A stretch of DNA of 64,000 nt from Nocardioides conyzicola (GTDB taxonomy: Bacteria > Actinomycetota > Actinomycetes > Propionibacteriales > Nocardioidaceae). Under the pieces are notes generated by a model. It made no database searches, was not told the origin of the DNA, and saw only the letters and a list, made by a program, of their open reading frames with translations. This document shows positions 8,241 through 18,097 of the stretch, piece by piece (the first letter of the stretch is position 1; every line of letters begins with the position of its first letter). Both the position numbers and the translations under genes were made by a program. The stretch lies in contig NZ_BAABKM010000001.1 in NCBI RefSeq assembly GCF_039543825.1, forward strand, positions 1-64,000, written 5' to 3'.

Positions 8241-9299
8241 ATGAAGGCCCTGCGCTTCTACGCACCGGAGGACGTCCGCCTCGAGGAGGTGCCCGAGCCG
8301 ACGTGCGGTCCCGACGAGGTGAAGCTGCGGGTGCGCAACTGCTCCACGTGCGGCACCGACGTCAAGATCTTCCACAACGGCCACCAGAACCTCACGCCGC
8401 CCCGCACCATCGGTCACGAGATCGCGGGTGAGGTCGTCGAGGTGGGCGCCGACGTCAACGCGACGTACGGCAGCAGCTGGCAGGTCGGCGACCGCGCCCA
8501 GGTCATCGCGGCGGTCCCCTGCGGCGAGTGCCACGAGTGCAAGAAGGGCTGGATGGCCGTCTGCCAGAACCAGACCTCGGTCGGCTACCAGTACGATGGC
8601 GGCTTCGCCGAGTACATGATCGTGCCGAAGCAGGTGCTGAAGGTCGACGGGCTCAACCGGATCCCCGACAACGTGGGGTACGACGAGGCCTCGGCGGCCG
8701 AGCCCTTCGCGTGCGCCATCAACGCCCAGGAGCTGCTCGGCATCGAGCCCGGGGACACCGTCGTCGTCTTCGGCGCCGGCCCGATCGGCTGCATGCACAT
8801 CCGGATCGCCCGCGGCGTCCACCAGGCGGGCGCCATCTACCTCGTCGACGTCAACGCCGAGCGGCTGGCGATGTCGGCGGACGCCGTGAAGCCCGACGAG
8901 GTCATCAACGGTGCGGAGGTCGACGTCGTCGAGCGGGTCATGGAGCTCACCGGCGGCCGGGGAGCCGACGTGGTCATCACCGCGACCGCTGCCAACGTCA
9001 CCCAGGAGCAGGCGATCTCGATGGCCGCCCGCAACGGCCGGATCTCGTTCTTCGGCGGGCTGCCGAAGAACGACCCGTTCATCACGTGCGACTCCAACCT
9101 GGTGCACTACCGCCAGCTCCACATCCACGGCGCCAACGGCTCGGCGCCCGAGCACAACAAGCGGGCGCTGGAGTACATCTCGTCGGGCCAGGTCCCGGTC
9201 AAGGACCTGATCACCCGTCACATCCCGCTCAGCGACGTGCTCTCCGCCTTCGACATCGTCCAGAAGGGCGAGGCGATCAAGGTCACCGTCGAGCCGTAG
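8241..9299 (+). CDS. Zinc-dependent medium-chain alcohol/polyol dehydrogenase
   Basis: A 352-residue MDR-family oxidoreductase. Catalytic zinc ligands are visible in NCSTCGTDVK and GHEIAGEVVEVG, a structural zinc lobe has four cysteines spaced 2-2-7 (PCGECHECKKGWMAVC), and the NAD-binding motif is VVVFGAGPIGCMH. A strong AAGGAGAG ribosome-binding site precedes the ATG. Divergence from the mannitol-type PTS suggests it oxidises the imported hexitol or its phosphate, in the manner of sorbitol or galactitol-1-phosphate dehydrogenases. This would replace a classical long-chain MtlD, which is absent here. The substrate is inferred from context only. Confidence 0.85.
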   Translation: MKALRFYAPEDVRLEEVPEPTCGPDEVKLRVRNCSTCGTDVKIFHNGHQNLTPPRTIGHEIAGEVVEVGADVNATYGSSWQVGDRAQVIAAVPCGECHECKKGWMAVCQNQTSVGYQYDGGFAEYMIVPKQVLKVDGLNRIPDNVGYDEASAAEPFACAINAQELLGIEPGDTVVVFGAGPIGCMHIRIARGVHQAGAIYLVDVNAERLAMSADAVKPDEVINGAEVDVVERVMELTGGRGADVVITATAANVTQEQAISMAARNGRISFFGGLPKNDPFITCDSNLVHYRQLHIHGANGSAPEHNKRALEYISSGQVPVKDLITRHIPLSDVLSAFDIVQKGEAIKVTVEP

Positions 9300-9309
9300 A
9301 GAGCAGGTA

Positions 9310-9337
9310 GGGCCCGCACCGTTGCCGGTGCGGGCCC
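9310..9337. terminator. Strong hairpin terminator between convergent genes
   Basis: A 12-bp perfect stem (GGGCCCGCACCG and its complement) with a 4-nt TTGC loop lies between the dehydrogenase stop and the convergent metalloprotease stop. Being symmetric, it can end transcripts from both strands. Confidence 0.85.
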
Positions 9338-9357
9338 CCTCGCGGTCTCCCAGAGGG

Positions 9358-10857
9358 TCAGCTCACGCCGACAGCACTCCAGGCCGTGGCGACCGCGTTG
9401 TACTGGACGCTGCCCGCGGTGAAGAGGTCGCGAGCCGCATCCAGGCTGGCCGTCCGAGCACCGTGGTAGTCGGTGCTCGACGTCATGTAGACCGTCAGGG
9501 CGCGGTACCAGATCCGCGCCGCGTCGTCACGGCCGATGCCGCTGACGGTCGAGCCGTTGCAGGTGGGGCTGTTGTACGACACCCCGTTGATGGTCTTCGC
9601 GCCCGAGCCCTCGGCGAGCAGGTAGAAGAAGTGGTTGCCGATGCCCGAGGAGTAGTGCACGTCCGAGTTGCCCGCCGTCGACGACCAGCAGTTGAGCGAG
9701 TCACCGTCGGCCGCCGGGTTGTCCATCCGACGGAAGCCCGAGTGGTGGGCCAGGTCGAACTCCTCGCCGATCAGGTAGTCGCCCGGGTCGTTGGCGTTGG
9801 CGGCGAAGAACTCCACCATCGTCCCGAAGATGTCCGAGGTCGCCTCGTTGAGCCCGCCGGACTCGCCGTCGTACGTCAGGTTGGCGGAGTGCTCGGTGAC
9901 GCCGTGGGACATCTCGTGCCCGGCGACGTCGAGCGAGACGAGCGGTCCGTAGCTGGTGCCGTCACCGTCGCCGTACGTCATCTTGGTGCCGTCCCAGAAG
10001 GCGTTGACGTAGCCGTTGCCGTAGTGGACCCGGTTGTACGAGCCGCTGCCGTCGCCGAAGATCCCGTTGCGGCCGTAGGTCGTCTTGTAGAAGTCCCAGG
10101 TCATGTTGGTGCCGTACTGCGCGTCGACCGCTGCCGACTCGCGGCTGCTGGTCGCCCCGTTGCCGAACGACGTGTCGGGGCTGGTGAAGAGCGTGCCCGT
10201 CTGGCAGCCCGAGCCGAAGATCTGGCAGAAGAGCGAGTCCTCCTTGTTGTTCAGGTCGGTCGTGTACGTGTTGCCTCGCGTCGGGTCCTTGAGCTGGTAC
10301 GTCGAGCCGGACTGCGTCAGCTTCAGCGGCACGGTGCCGGAGTAGAGCGACTGGCCCGAGCCGTCGACGGTCTCGATCTGCTGCTCGCGCCACAGCACCT
10401 TGCCGGTGCGGGCGTCGACGTACGTCGCGAGGCGGCTCGGCGTGCCGTCGGCCTGCTTCCCGCCGGAGATGACCTCCCAGGCCAGGCGGCCTTTGCCCGA
10501 GGTCGCGTCGACGACGAGGCGTGACGACTCCGCCTTCGGCCCGACGAGGCTCTCCGCGACACCCACGCCGACGACGGGCGTGGTGACGAGGCTGAGCGGT
10601 GCGGCCAAGGTCTGGCTGATGCCGCGAGCGGCGCCGGAGGGGCCGCGGTGGACGACCCGGTCGCCACCGATGACCGGCAGCCCGTCGTACCGGCTGACCA
10701 TCCGGGTGTGGGTGGTGCCGTTGGCATCGGTGATGACGCCGACCACGTCGTACGTCGTGCCTTCGTTCTCCAGTGAGGACGGCGCGGCGCCGGCAGGTGC
10801 ACCGGCGGCCACGACAACCAGAGCCGCCGCGGCGGCCAGTCCCGAGATCGTGCGCAT
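9358..10857 (-). CDS. Secreted M4 family (thermolysin-like) metalloprotease
   Basis: An extracellular zinc endopeptidase made as a prepro-protein of 499 residues. It has an N-terminal Sec signal (hydrophobic, ending near APAGAAP), an FTP/PepSY-type propeptide over about residues 30-180, and a catalytic domain with H314-E-x-x-H318 and the third ligand E338 in GLNEATSD, exactly 20 residues after the second His as in thermolysin. HSSGIGNH-like sequence (VHYSSGIGNHFFYLL) supplies the substrate-binding His region of the C-terminal domain. It stands alone, downstream of dapB on the same strand. Confidence 0.93.
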   Translation of the reverse strand: MRTISGLAAAAALVVVAAGAPAGAAPSSLENEGTTYDVVGVITDANGTTHTRMVSRYDGLPVIGGDRVVHRGPSGAARGISQTLAAPLSLVTTPVVGVGVAESLVGPKAESSRLVVDATSGKGRLAWEVISGGKQADGTPSRLATYVDARTGKVLWREQQIETVDGSGQSLYSGTVPLKLTQSGSTYQLKDPTRGNTYTTDLNNKEDSLFCQIFGSGCQTGTLFTSPDTSFGNGATSSRESAAVDAQYGTNMTWDFYKTTYGRNGIFGDGSGSYNRVHYGNGYVNAFWDGTKMTYGDGDGTSYGPLVSLDVAGHEMSHGVTEHSANLTYDGESGGLNEATSDIFGTMVEFFAANANDPGDYLIGEEFDLAHHSGFRRMDNPAADGDSLNCWSSTAGNSDVHYSSGIGNHFFYLLAEGSGAKTINGVSYNSPTCNGSTVSGIGRDDAARIWYRALTVYMTSSTDYHGARTASLDAARDLFTAGSVQYNAVATAWSAVGVS

Positions 10858-10940
10858 GAAGAGTCCTTCTCGTCGCAGAGGAGAGCTGCGAGACCCGCAG
10901 CCTTGTCGCTCTCAACGAGATGTGGGACGTCGGGGTACGC

Positions 10941-10967
10941 GCAGGTTCCTGCAATGCAGGAACCTGC
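10941..10967. repeat. 27-bp perfect palindrome between dapB and the metalloprotease gene
   Basis: A 13-bp arm (GCAGGTTCCTGCA) is followed by one base and its exact reverse complement. It begins 22 bases beyond the dapB stop on the minus strand. It could be the dapB terminator, though no T tract follows, or an extragenic palindromic element. A 14-base core (TGCAATGCAGGAAC) recurs with one change on the minus strand at 47389-47402. Confidence 0.6.
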
Positions 10968-10988
10968 ACTACTGCGCGAGATCCTGGC

Positions 10989-12338
<1,350 letters not shown>

Positions 12339-12340
<2 letters not shown>

Positions 12341-12389
12341 GGAAATATCCTTCATCGCTCTTGTATAAGGCTTTTTCCTGAACTAGCCT
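12339..12389 (+). promoter_or_regulatory. satD-like promoter with two AAGG-N6-CCT sites
   Basis: Two similar sites, AAGG-N6-CCTT at 12339-12352 and AAGG-N6-CCT at 12367-12379, lie 28 bp apart on an AT-rich patch that contrasts with its surroundings. TAGCCT (12384-12389) then precedes the ATG at 12396 by 6 nt, suggesting leaderless transcription. The downstream protein carries a helix-turn-helix, so autoregulation is plausible. That is inference. Confidence 0.5.
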
Positions 12390-12395
12390 CGGCGC

Positions 12396-13007
12396 ATGAC
12401 CACGTCCGTCGTGGTCCTGACCGTGGACCAGCGTGGGAGCCGGACCGGGCCGGACCTGATCCCCGAGATGCTCACCGGGCTCGCCACCGTGCCGGCCCGC
12501 GTCAGCTTCGAGCGCACCGTGGGCGACGAGCTCCAGGGCGTGCTCGACCACGGCGCGGCCCTGGCCGACTGCGTGGAGCGACTGCTGCGGGCCGACGCCT
12601 GGAACATCGGCATCGGCGTCGGCGCGGTCGAGGAGCCGCTCCCCGACCATGCGCGTGCGGGGCGCGGACCGGCATACCTCCACGCCCGGACGGCGGTCAC
12701 CGCCGCCAAGAGCAGCCCCTGGCACACCCGGGTCGTCGGCGACGACCCGGCGGCCCGAGCGCTGGAGACCACGATCTGGCTCTGGGCCGCGGTGCTCGCA
12801 CGCCGGTCGAGCCGCGGCTGGGAGGTCGCCGACCTCGTCGCCGAGGGCCTGTCGTACGGCGAGGTCGGCGAGCGGCTCGGCATCAGCCAGTCGGCCGTCA
12901 GCCAGCGCGCCCAGGCGGCCGGCATCGTCGAGAGCCGCCGCGCCCGCGAGCTCGTCGCGGGCCTCACCGCCCACCTGCTCGGCAAGGATGGACCCGATGA
13001 CACCTGA
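12396..13007 (+). CDS. SatD-like protein with C-terminal helix-turn-helix
   Basis: A 203-residue protein resembling the SatD family. The N-terminal half begins VVVLTVDQRGSRTGPD and includes GDELQGVL, as in SatD proteins. The C-terminal third contains a helix-turn-helix (EGLSYGEVGERLGISQSAVSQRAQAAG, about residues 150-176). The biochemical role of SatD proteins is not established. The start is supported by a TAGCCT hexamer 6 nt upstream. The next gene, a membrane protein, overlaps its 3' end, matching the usual satD plus membrane protein pairing. Confidence 0.65.
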   Translation: MTTSVVVLTVDQRGSRTGPDLIPEMLTGLATVPARVSFERTVGDELQGVLDHGAALADCVERLLRADAWNIGIGVGAVEEPLPDHARAGRGPAYLHARTAVTAAKSSPWHTRVVGDDPAARALETTIWLWAAVLARRSSRGWEVADLVAEGLSYGEVGERLGISQSAVSQRAQAAGIVESRRARELVAGLTAHLLGKDGPDDT

Positions 13008-13554
13008 CACCTGGGGCGCGCTGGCGCTCGTGCTGCTGGGGTTCGCGGTCGCCACCAGCCTCGTCTCCTGGACGGCCGCGGGCCGGCGGATCTGGGCACC
13101 GGCGACCCTGGCGCTGCTCGTGGCCGCCGCGCTCGTCGCCGCGATCCCCGAGGACATCACCGTCGAGGGCCGCGGCGCGACCACGGCCCTGGTCGCCCTG
13201 GCGGGCGGGCTCGCGGTCTCCGGCGGCGGGCCGGTGACCGCGCTCGTCTTCGACCTCGTCGACCGGCGCGAGCCGCCGGCGGACTCGCTCGCGCGCGCCG
13301 GGCAGGTGCTGCGCGGGGGCGCCTGGATCGGCGCGCTCGAACGGGTCACGATCTTCGGCACGCTGGTCGCGGGATGGCCGGAGGGGCTCGCTCTCGTGCT
13401 CGCACTCAAGGGCCTGGGCCGCTACCCCGAGCTCCGGGCCGCCGAGACCGGGGGCGCGCCGAGCGGCACCGCCGAACGCTTCATCATCGGCACGTTCACC
13501 AGCGTGCTCTGGGCCTGTGCCTGCGGCGGCGTCGTCGCGCTTCTGCTGCGCTGA
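12997..13554 (+). CDS. Membrane protein paired with the SatD-like gene
   Basis: A 185-residue integral membrane protein with about five hydrophobic segments. The C-terminal helix contains RFIIGTFTSVLWACACGG. It starts at ATG 12997, or at ATG 12988 three codons earlier, and overlaps the SatD-like gene by 11-20 bp, so the two are coupled. No transport or enzymatic motif is seen. It ends 27 bp before the AAA+ ATPase gene, so read-through into the cassette is possible. Confidence 0.7.
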   Translation: MTPDTWGALALVLLGFAVATSLVSWTAAGRRIWAPATLALLVAAALVAAIPEDITVEGRGATTALVALAGGLAVSGGGPVTALVFDLVDRREPPADSLARAGQVLRGGAWIGALERVTIFGTLVAGWPEGLALVLALKGLGRYPELRAAETGGAPSGTAERFIIGTFTSVLWACACGGVVALLLR

Positions 13555-13581
13555 CCCGGTCGGCGTGGAATCCTCGACAAC

Positions 13582-15459
13582 GTGGAAACCCTCGCGGTCC
13601 GGCTCACCAACGCCGTCGCCCGCCGCGCCGAGGCGGGCTGGTCGGCGACGTCCACGGCCGAGGCGGCGCTCGCCGCGCTGAGCCCGGAGACGGTGGACGT
13701 CGACGCCGAGTCGGCGCTGGCCACGCTCGGCCACCAGTTCGGCCTCTCCCCCGCGGACACCGCGATCCTCGAGGTCGCCGCGCTGGCCGACCAGAGCGTC
13801 AGCGGCCACCTCCTGCTCGGGCTGCTCTCCGGGGACGCCGGCCCGGCCCGGCCCAGCGTGGCCGTCGCCCTGGAGGTCGCCGGATTGCCCGCCGACGCCC
13901 GCGCTGCCCGGGCGCACCTCGGTCCGCGCTCCCCGCTCGCGCACTTCGGGCTGGTCGACACCTCCGGCACCGACGTCCTGCTCAGCCGCCGGGTGGTGCT
14001 GGCCGACCGGGTCGCCGCGCACCTGTCCGGCGACGACCTGCCGCCGCAACGGGTGCTCACCCTGCTGCTCGACGCCGTCCCCGTCGAGGTCGAGGGCACC
14101 GACCTGGTCGCCACCGCCCTGAGCGCGGGCCAGCGGGTCGTGTGGGTGCATGCCCCCGGTGGCGGCGCCGGTGCCGCGATGGCGACGGCCGCCTGCCGGC
14201 GGCTCGGCGTGGCCCACCTGGTCGCCGACCTGGCCCGGCTCGACCCCGCGGCATCGGTCGAGCAGGCGGCGCTCGACATCCTGCTCGAGGGCGGCCTGGC
14301 CGGCAGCGTCGTGGTGCTCGTCGGCGCGGAGCGCGCGCGGGCCGACGTCTACGCGCGATCCGCCGTCCCGGTGATCGCCGTGAGCGCCGAGCCCTGGGAC
14401 CCGCTGTGGCCCGCCGACCTCCCCCTGACCGTGCCCGCACCGCGCCTGTCCGTGGCCGAGCGGCAGGCGCTCTGGGCCCCCGTGCTCGGCGACGAGGAGG
14501 CCATCCGCGAGGTCAGCGGCATGCCGCTCTCCCCCGAGCAGATCGCGACCGTCGGCCGGCACGCCACGACTAGCGCGACGCTGCACGGCGAGGACGGCGT
14601 CTCCGCCGAGCGGGTCCGGCACTCCGCCCGCGAGCTGAGCCGCGGCCGCAGCGTGCGGGCGAACGCCGGCTCCTCGGTCACCCTCGACGACCTGGTGCTG
14701 CCGCCGGCCGCCCTCGGCGAGGTCCAGCGACTCCTCGACTGGGCGCGCTACCGCGACGAGGTCACCGCCATGGGTCCGCTGCACGGCAAGGGCGGCAAGG
14801 GGATCGGGATCTGCGCCCTGTTCTCGGGCCCGCCGGGCACCGGCAAGACCCTCGCCGCCCACGTCGTCGCCGACTCCCTCGGCATGGACCTCTACCAGGT
14901 GGACCTCTCCACGATCGTCGACAAGTACATCGGGGAGACCGAGAAGAACCTGGAGCGCGTGTTCCTCGAGGCCGAGGCGACCAACGCCGTGCTGTTCTTC
15001 GACGAGGCCGACGCCCTCTTCGGCTCGCGGTCCGAGGTCAAGGACGCCAAGGACCGCTACGCCAACCAGGAGATCGCCTACCTGCTCCAGCGCATGGAGC
15101 AGTTCGACGGCATCACCGTCCTGGCCAGCAACCTGCGCGGCAACATCGACCCGGCGTTCGCGCGGCGGCTGCACTTCATGGTCGCCTTCCCCGAACCCGA
15201 CGAGCCGACCCGCCGGCGCCTGTGGACGCACCACCTCGAGGACCTGGCCACCGACCCGGCCGACCCGGTCGACGTCGACCTGCTCGCGTCCGCGGTCGAG
15301 CTCGCCGGCGGCGACATCCGCAACATGGTCCTCACCGCCGTCTACGCGGCCGTGGCCGAGGGCGTCCCCCTCGGGATGCGCCACGTCACCGACTCGGTGC
15401 ACCGCGAGCACCTCAAGCTCGGCCGCCGGCCCCCAGCCGGCCTCCCGAGCCGGTCTTGA
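13582..15459 (+). CDS. AAA+ ATPase of the eCIS-associated type
   Basis: A 625-residue AAA+ protein. The C-terminal ATPase module has Walker A SGPPGTGKT (Lys422), Walker B VLFFDEADALFG (Asp474-Glu475), sensor I VLASN and arginine-finger FARRLH near residue 525. About residues 187-300 form a second ATPase-like domain with a decayed P-loop (HAPGGGAGAAMA, no Lys). The N-terminal helical domain (LSPADTAILEVAAL) matches ATPases found next to DUF4157 proteins and in extracellular contractile injection loci. In those loci such ATPases are thought to help assembly or effector loading. GTG 13582 begins the conserved domain; its ribosome-binding site is weak. Confidence 0.85.
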   Translation: METLAVRLTNAVARRAEAGWSATSTAEAALAALSPETVDVDAESALATLGHQFGLSPADTAILEVAALADQSVSGHLLLGLLSGDAGPARPSVAVALEVAGLPADARAARAHLGPRSPLAHFGLVDTSGTDVLLSRRVVLADRVAAHLSGDDLPPQRVLTLLLDAVPVEVEGTDLVATALSAGQRVVWVHAPGGGAGAAMATAACRRLGVAHLVADLARLDPAASVEQAALDILLEGGLAGSVVVLVGAERARADVYARSAVPVIAVSAEPWDPLWPADLPLTVPAPRLSVAERQALWAPVLGDEEAIREVSGMPLSPEQIATVGRHATTSATLHGEDGVSAERVRHSARELSRGRSVRANAGSSVTLDDLVLPPAALGEVQRLLDWARYRDEVTAMGPLHGKGGKGIGICALFSGPPGTGKTLAAHVVADSLGMDLYQVDLSTIVDKYIGETEKNLERVFLEAEATNAVLFFDEADALFGSRSEVKDAKDRYANQEIAYLLQRMEQFDGITVLASNLRGNIDPAFARRLHFMVAFPEPDEPTRRRLWTHHLEDLATDPADPVDVDLLASAVELAGGDIRNMVLTAVYAAVAEGVPLGMRHVTDSVHREHLKLGRRPPAGLPSRS

Positions 15460-15529
15460 CCACTTCAGAAATCTGCCCCGTCCGCGCGGTTCGTGAGACT
15501 CCGGGCGTCTGCGGTAGGACAATCCGAGC

Positions 15530-17560
15530 GTGACCGGTCCTACCCACGTGACCCCGGACGCGGCCGAGGCGGCTCCCCAGGTCGAGGCCCCCGTGCCCGC
15601 GACCGTCGCGAGCGCACCCGTGCCGCTCATGGTCGGCCACGCCGAGGACCGCGCCGAGACGGACGCCGACGCCATGGCGGACACCGCGCTGAGCAGGCTG
15701 CGCCGGCTCGAGGGCGAGACGCACACCCATGGCCCCGGCTGCGACCACTCCCGGGTACGCCGCAGCGCGGCCGCGCCGAGCGGTGCGCCCGTCGTCGGCT
15801 ACGAGGGCGGCGCGCTCGACGCCGGCACCAGCTCGGCGATCGAGTCCAGCCGCGGCGGCGGCCGGACCCTCGACGGCGACGTACGCCGCCGCATGGAGAG
15901 CGCGTTCTCGCGCGACTTCTCCTCGGTCCGCATCCACGACGACGCCAAGGCCGCCCAGCTCAGCTCGGCCGTCTCCGCGACGGCGTTCACGACCGGCAAG
16001 GACATCTTCTTCGGGAGCCGTCAGTACGACCCCGGCACCCCCGCCGGCGACCGGGTGCTCGCCCACGAGCTGGCCCACACGCTCCAGCCCGACGGCGGCA
16101 CCCGGCGACAGGTCGCGACCGCTCCCGGCGTCTCACCGAAGGCGCACGCCGCGATCGTCCGCAGCGTCGCCACCACCCACACGGTCCGGCGCGGGATCTT
16201 CGACTCGATCTTCGGCAAGAAGAAGCCTGCGGCGCCTGCGGCACCCGCCGCGGCCCCGAAGGCCAAGCCCGAAGCGCCGCCGCCACCGCCCCCGGGCTTC
16301 AAGGGCAAGGGCGGCGCGCTCCCCTCGACCGCGGTGGAGGGGACGAAGGGCGGCATCGTCGGCGGCGTCGTGGGAGGCGCCGGCGCGGCCGGGCAGTTCG
16401 GCTCCGCCGCGGCGCCGATGCTCGGTGGGCTCACCGGCGGCGCGGCCGGCCTGCTCACCACCGGCGACGCCCTGATGGGCCTCAACAACGCCGACAGCAT
16501 GGCGGAGGAGGCGGCCGACTACGGCGACGCCGGCATGTGGAACCTCGCCGGGCGCAAGGGCAAGAACCAGGGCATGCAGGCCATCACCGGCGCCGCCAGC
16601 ATGGCCAAGGGCGGCGTGGAGATGGGCTACCTCGCGAGCGCCGGCAGCGCCAACGTCGCGAAGTCGATGGCGGCCGGCGCGGGCAACGCGACCCTCGGCG
16701 TGGCGGCAGGTGGCCTCGGCATCGCGGTCGGCTCGCTGCAGACGGCCCAGGGCCTGTGGCGCAGCGGCAAGGCCGTGCAGAAGCTCTGCCGGCTCGCGTG
16801 GGGCAGGTCCAAGGACATGTACAGCGAACGCGGCAAGAGCTCGTGGAAGCCGGCGGTGCTGAGCGCCGAGAAGTTCAAGCTCGGCGTCGGCATCGTCAAG
16901 ACCGCGCTCGGCGTGCTCGGCATCGCCGCGGGCGCCCTCCTCATCGTCAGCAACCCGATCGGCTGGGGCATCGGCATCGCCGCCGCGATCGCCGGCGGCG
17001 TCTACGCGGCGACGAAGATCGCCGCGAAGATCTCCGACGCGAAGGCCCGGACCAGGATCGCCGAGAAGATCGCCAACGGCGACGACGCCGACGTCATCGT
17101 CGGCGAGGGCGGCACCAAGACCGCCGGCGAGGCGAAGAAGAACGCCGCCGCGAAGACGGCCCAGTCCAACAAGCGGTCGGACAAGCTGCATGCGGGCGGC
17201 GCCAAGGGCGAGGAGGACCACCACGCCCGCAACGACGCGATCGAGAAGGCCAACGAGATCGCCCGGATCGCCTCCTCCACCGCCGTCGTCGCCTCCGAGA
17301 TGCGGGACCGGATGCTGTGGGCCGACGACAGCGGCAACCAGCGGGTCTGGGGACTGCTCGAGAAGGCGGTCGGCGGCGACACCAAGTCCGCCGCGGAGGA
17401 CCAGGCCGGACTGGACATGACCTGGGCCAGCGAGTCGGAGAAGGAGCTCTTCGACGCCTACATGCTGCTCAGCACCATCAACGTCTCCCGCGAGGAGGCC
17501 GTGTCGCCGATGGGCCAGGAGCTGATCGAGAAGAAGCTGTCCAAGATGGAGTCGATGTAG
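15530..17560 (+). CDS. DUF4157 (eCIS core domain) protein with long hydrophobic C-terminal region
   Basis: A 676-residue protein. An N-terminal THTHGPGCDHS motif (about 63-73) precedes the DUF4157 domain (about 119-190) containing SVRIHDDAKAAQLSSAVSA, a GKDIFFG strand and the metallopeptidase-like H179-E-L-A-H183. Next come a Pro/Ala linker and a Gly/Ala-rich region with several hydrophobic stretches (for example VLGIAAGALLIV and WGIGIAAAIAGGVYAA) that could insert in membranes, then a charged helical tail. DUF4157 proteins are effectors or core components of extracellular contractile injection loci. Pore formation is inference. The GTG start is 70 bp after the ATPase gene. Confidence 0.85.
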   Translation: MTGPTHVTPDAAEAAPQVEAPVPATVASAPVPLMVGHAEDRAETDADAMADTALSRLRRLEGETHTHGPGCDHSRVRRSAAAPSGAPVVGYEGGALDAGTSSAIESSRGGGRTLDGDVRRRMESAFSRDFSSVRIHDDAKAAQLSSAVSATAFTTGKDIFFGSRQYDPGTPAGDRVLAHELAHTLQPDGGTRRQVATAPGVSPKAHAAIVRSVATTHTVRRGIFDSIFGKKKPAAPAAPAAAPKAKPEAPPPPPPGFKGKGGALPSTAVEGTKGGIVGGVVGGAGAAGQFGSAAAPMLGGLTGGAAGLLTTGDALMGLNNADSMAEEAADYGDAGMWNLAGRKGKNQGMQAITGAASMAKGGVEMGYLASAGSANVAKSMAAGAGNATLGVAAGGLGIAVGSLQTAQGLWRSGKAVQKLCRLAWGRSKDMYSERGKSSWKPAVLSAEKFKLGVGIVKTALGVLGIAAGALLIVSNPIGWGIGIAAAIAGGVYAATKIAAKISDAKARTRIAEKIANGDDADVIVGEGGTKTAGEAKKNAAAKTAQSNKRSDKLHAGGAKGEEDHHARNDAIEKANEIARIASSTAVVASEMRDRMLWADDSGNQRVWGLLEKAVGGDTKSAAEDQAGLDMTWASESEKELFDAYMLLSTINVSREEAVSPMGQELIEKKLSKMESM

Positions 17561-17563
17561 CAG

Positions 17564-18097
17564 GTGGCGCCCGGACCGCTCGACCCATCCGAAGACCCGG
17601 CGTACGAGCTCCTCGGGCTGCTCGGCGAGGAGCTCGCCTCCGGCGACATCGACAACCGGCTCATGGCGGCGGTCGGCGACGCACCGGCTCAGCTCGTCAT
17701 CCCGCTGGTCGCCGACAACGGCGAGGTCGCGGCGATCAACCTCTGCTTCCTCCCGGAGCACGACCTGCCGGCCGTGCTCCAGTACATCGTCGCGCTCGAG
17801 TACGACGTCGTCCCCGACGCGGTCGCGACGACGGCCCGCTTCCTGCACATGGTCAACTCCAGCCTGCCGCTGACCGGGTTCGAGCTCGGCGAGTCGGTGT
17901 CGGCCGTCGTGTTCCGCCACCTGCAGGCCGTGTCGGTCCAGCCGCTGGTGACCGAGGTGGTCCTGTGGCCGCTCTCGATGATCTTCCACGCCGTCACCCG
18001 GTTCGGGCCGCTCATCGGACGGGCGTGCGACGGCGCCCCCATGGACGAGCTGGTCTCGGGCTACGGGCTGGCGATGGCGGAGCTCTACCGGTCATGA
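17564..18097 (+). CDS. YbjN / type III chaperone-like small protein
   Basis: A 177-residue soluble acidic protein starting 3 bp after the DUF4157 gene and overlapping the next start (ATGA). The central region (LQYIVALEYDV, then RFLHMVNSSLPLTGFELGE, then VVFRHLQAV) follows the pattern of YbjN and type III secretion chaperone-like folds, where a helix in a small alpha/beta domain packs against GxFELDE and a following strand. By that resemblance it may hold one of its neighbours in a loading-competent state. The assignment rests on motif similarity by eye. Confidence 0.55.
   Translation: MAPGPLDPSEDPAYELLGLLGEELASGDIDNRLMAAVGDAPAQLVIPLVADNGEVAAINLCFLPEHDLPAVLQYIVALEYDVVPDAVATTARFLHMVNSSLPLTGFELGESVSAVVFRHLQAVSVQPLVTEVVLWPLSMIFHAVTRFGPLIGRACDGAPMDELVSGYGLAMAELYRS

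Noticed and set aside
12964..15726. A 920-codon minus-strand frame over the AAA+ ATPase gene
   Set aside because: It is antisense to a clear AAA+ protein with Walker motifs and is shadow coding only.
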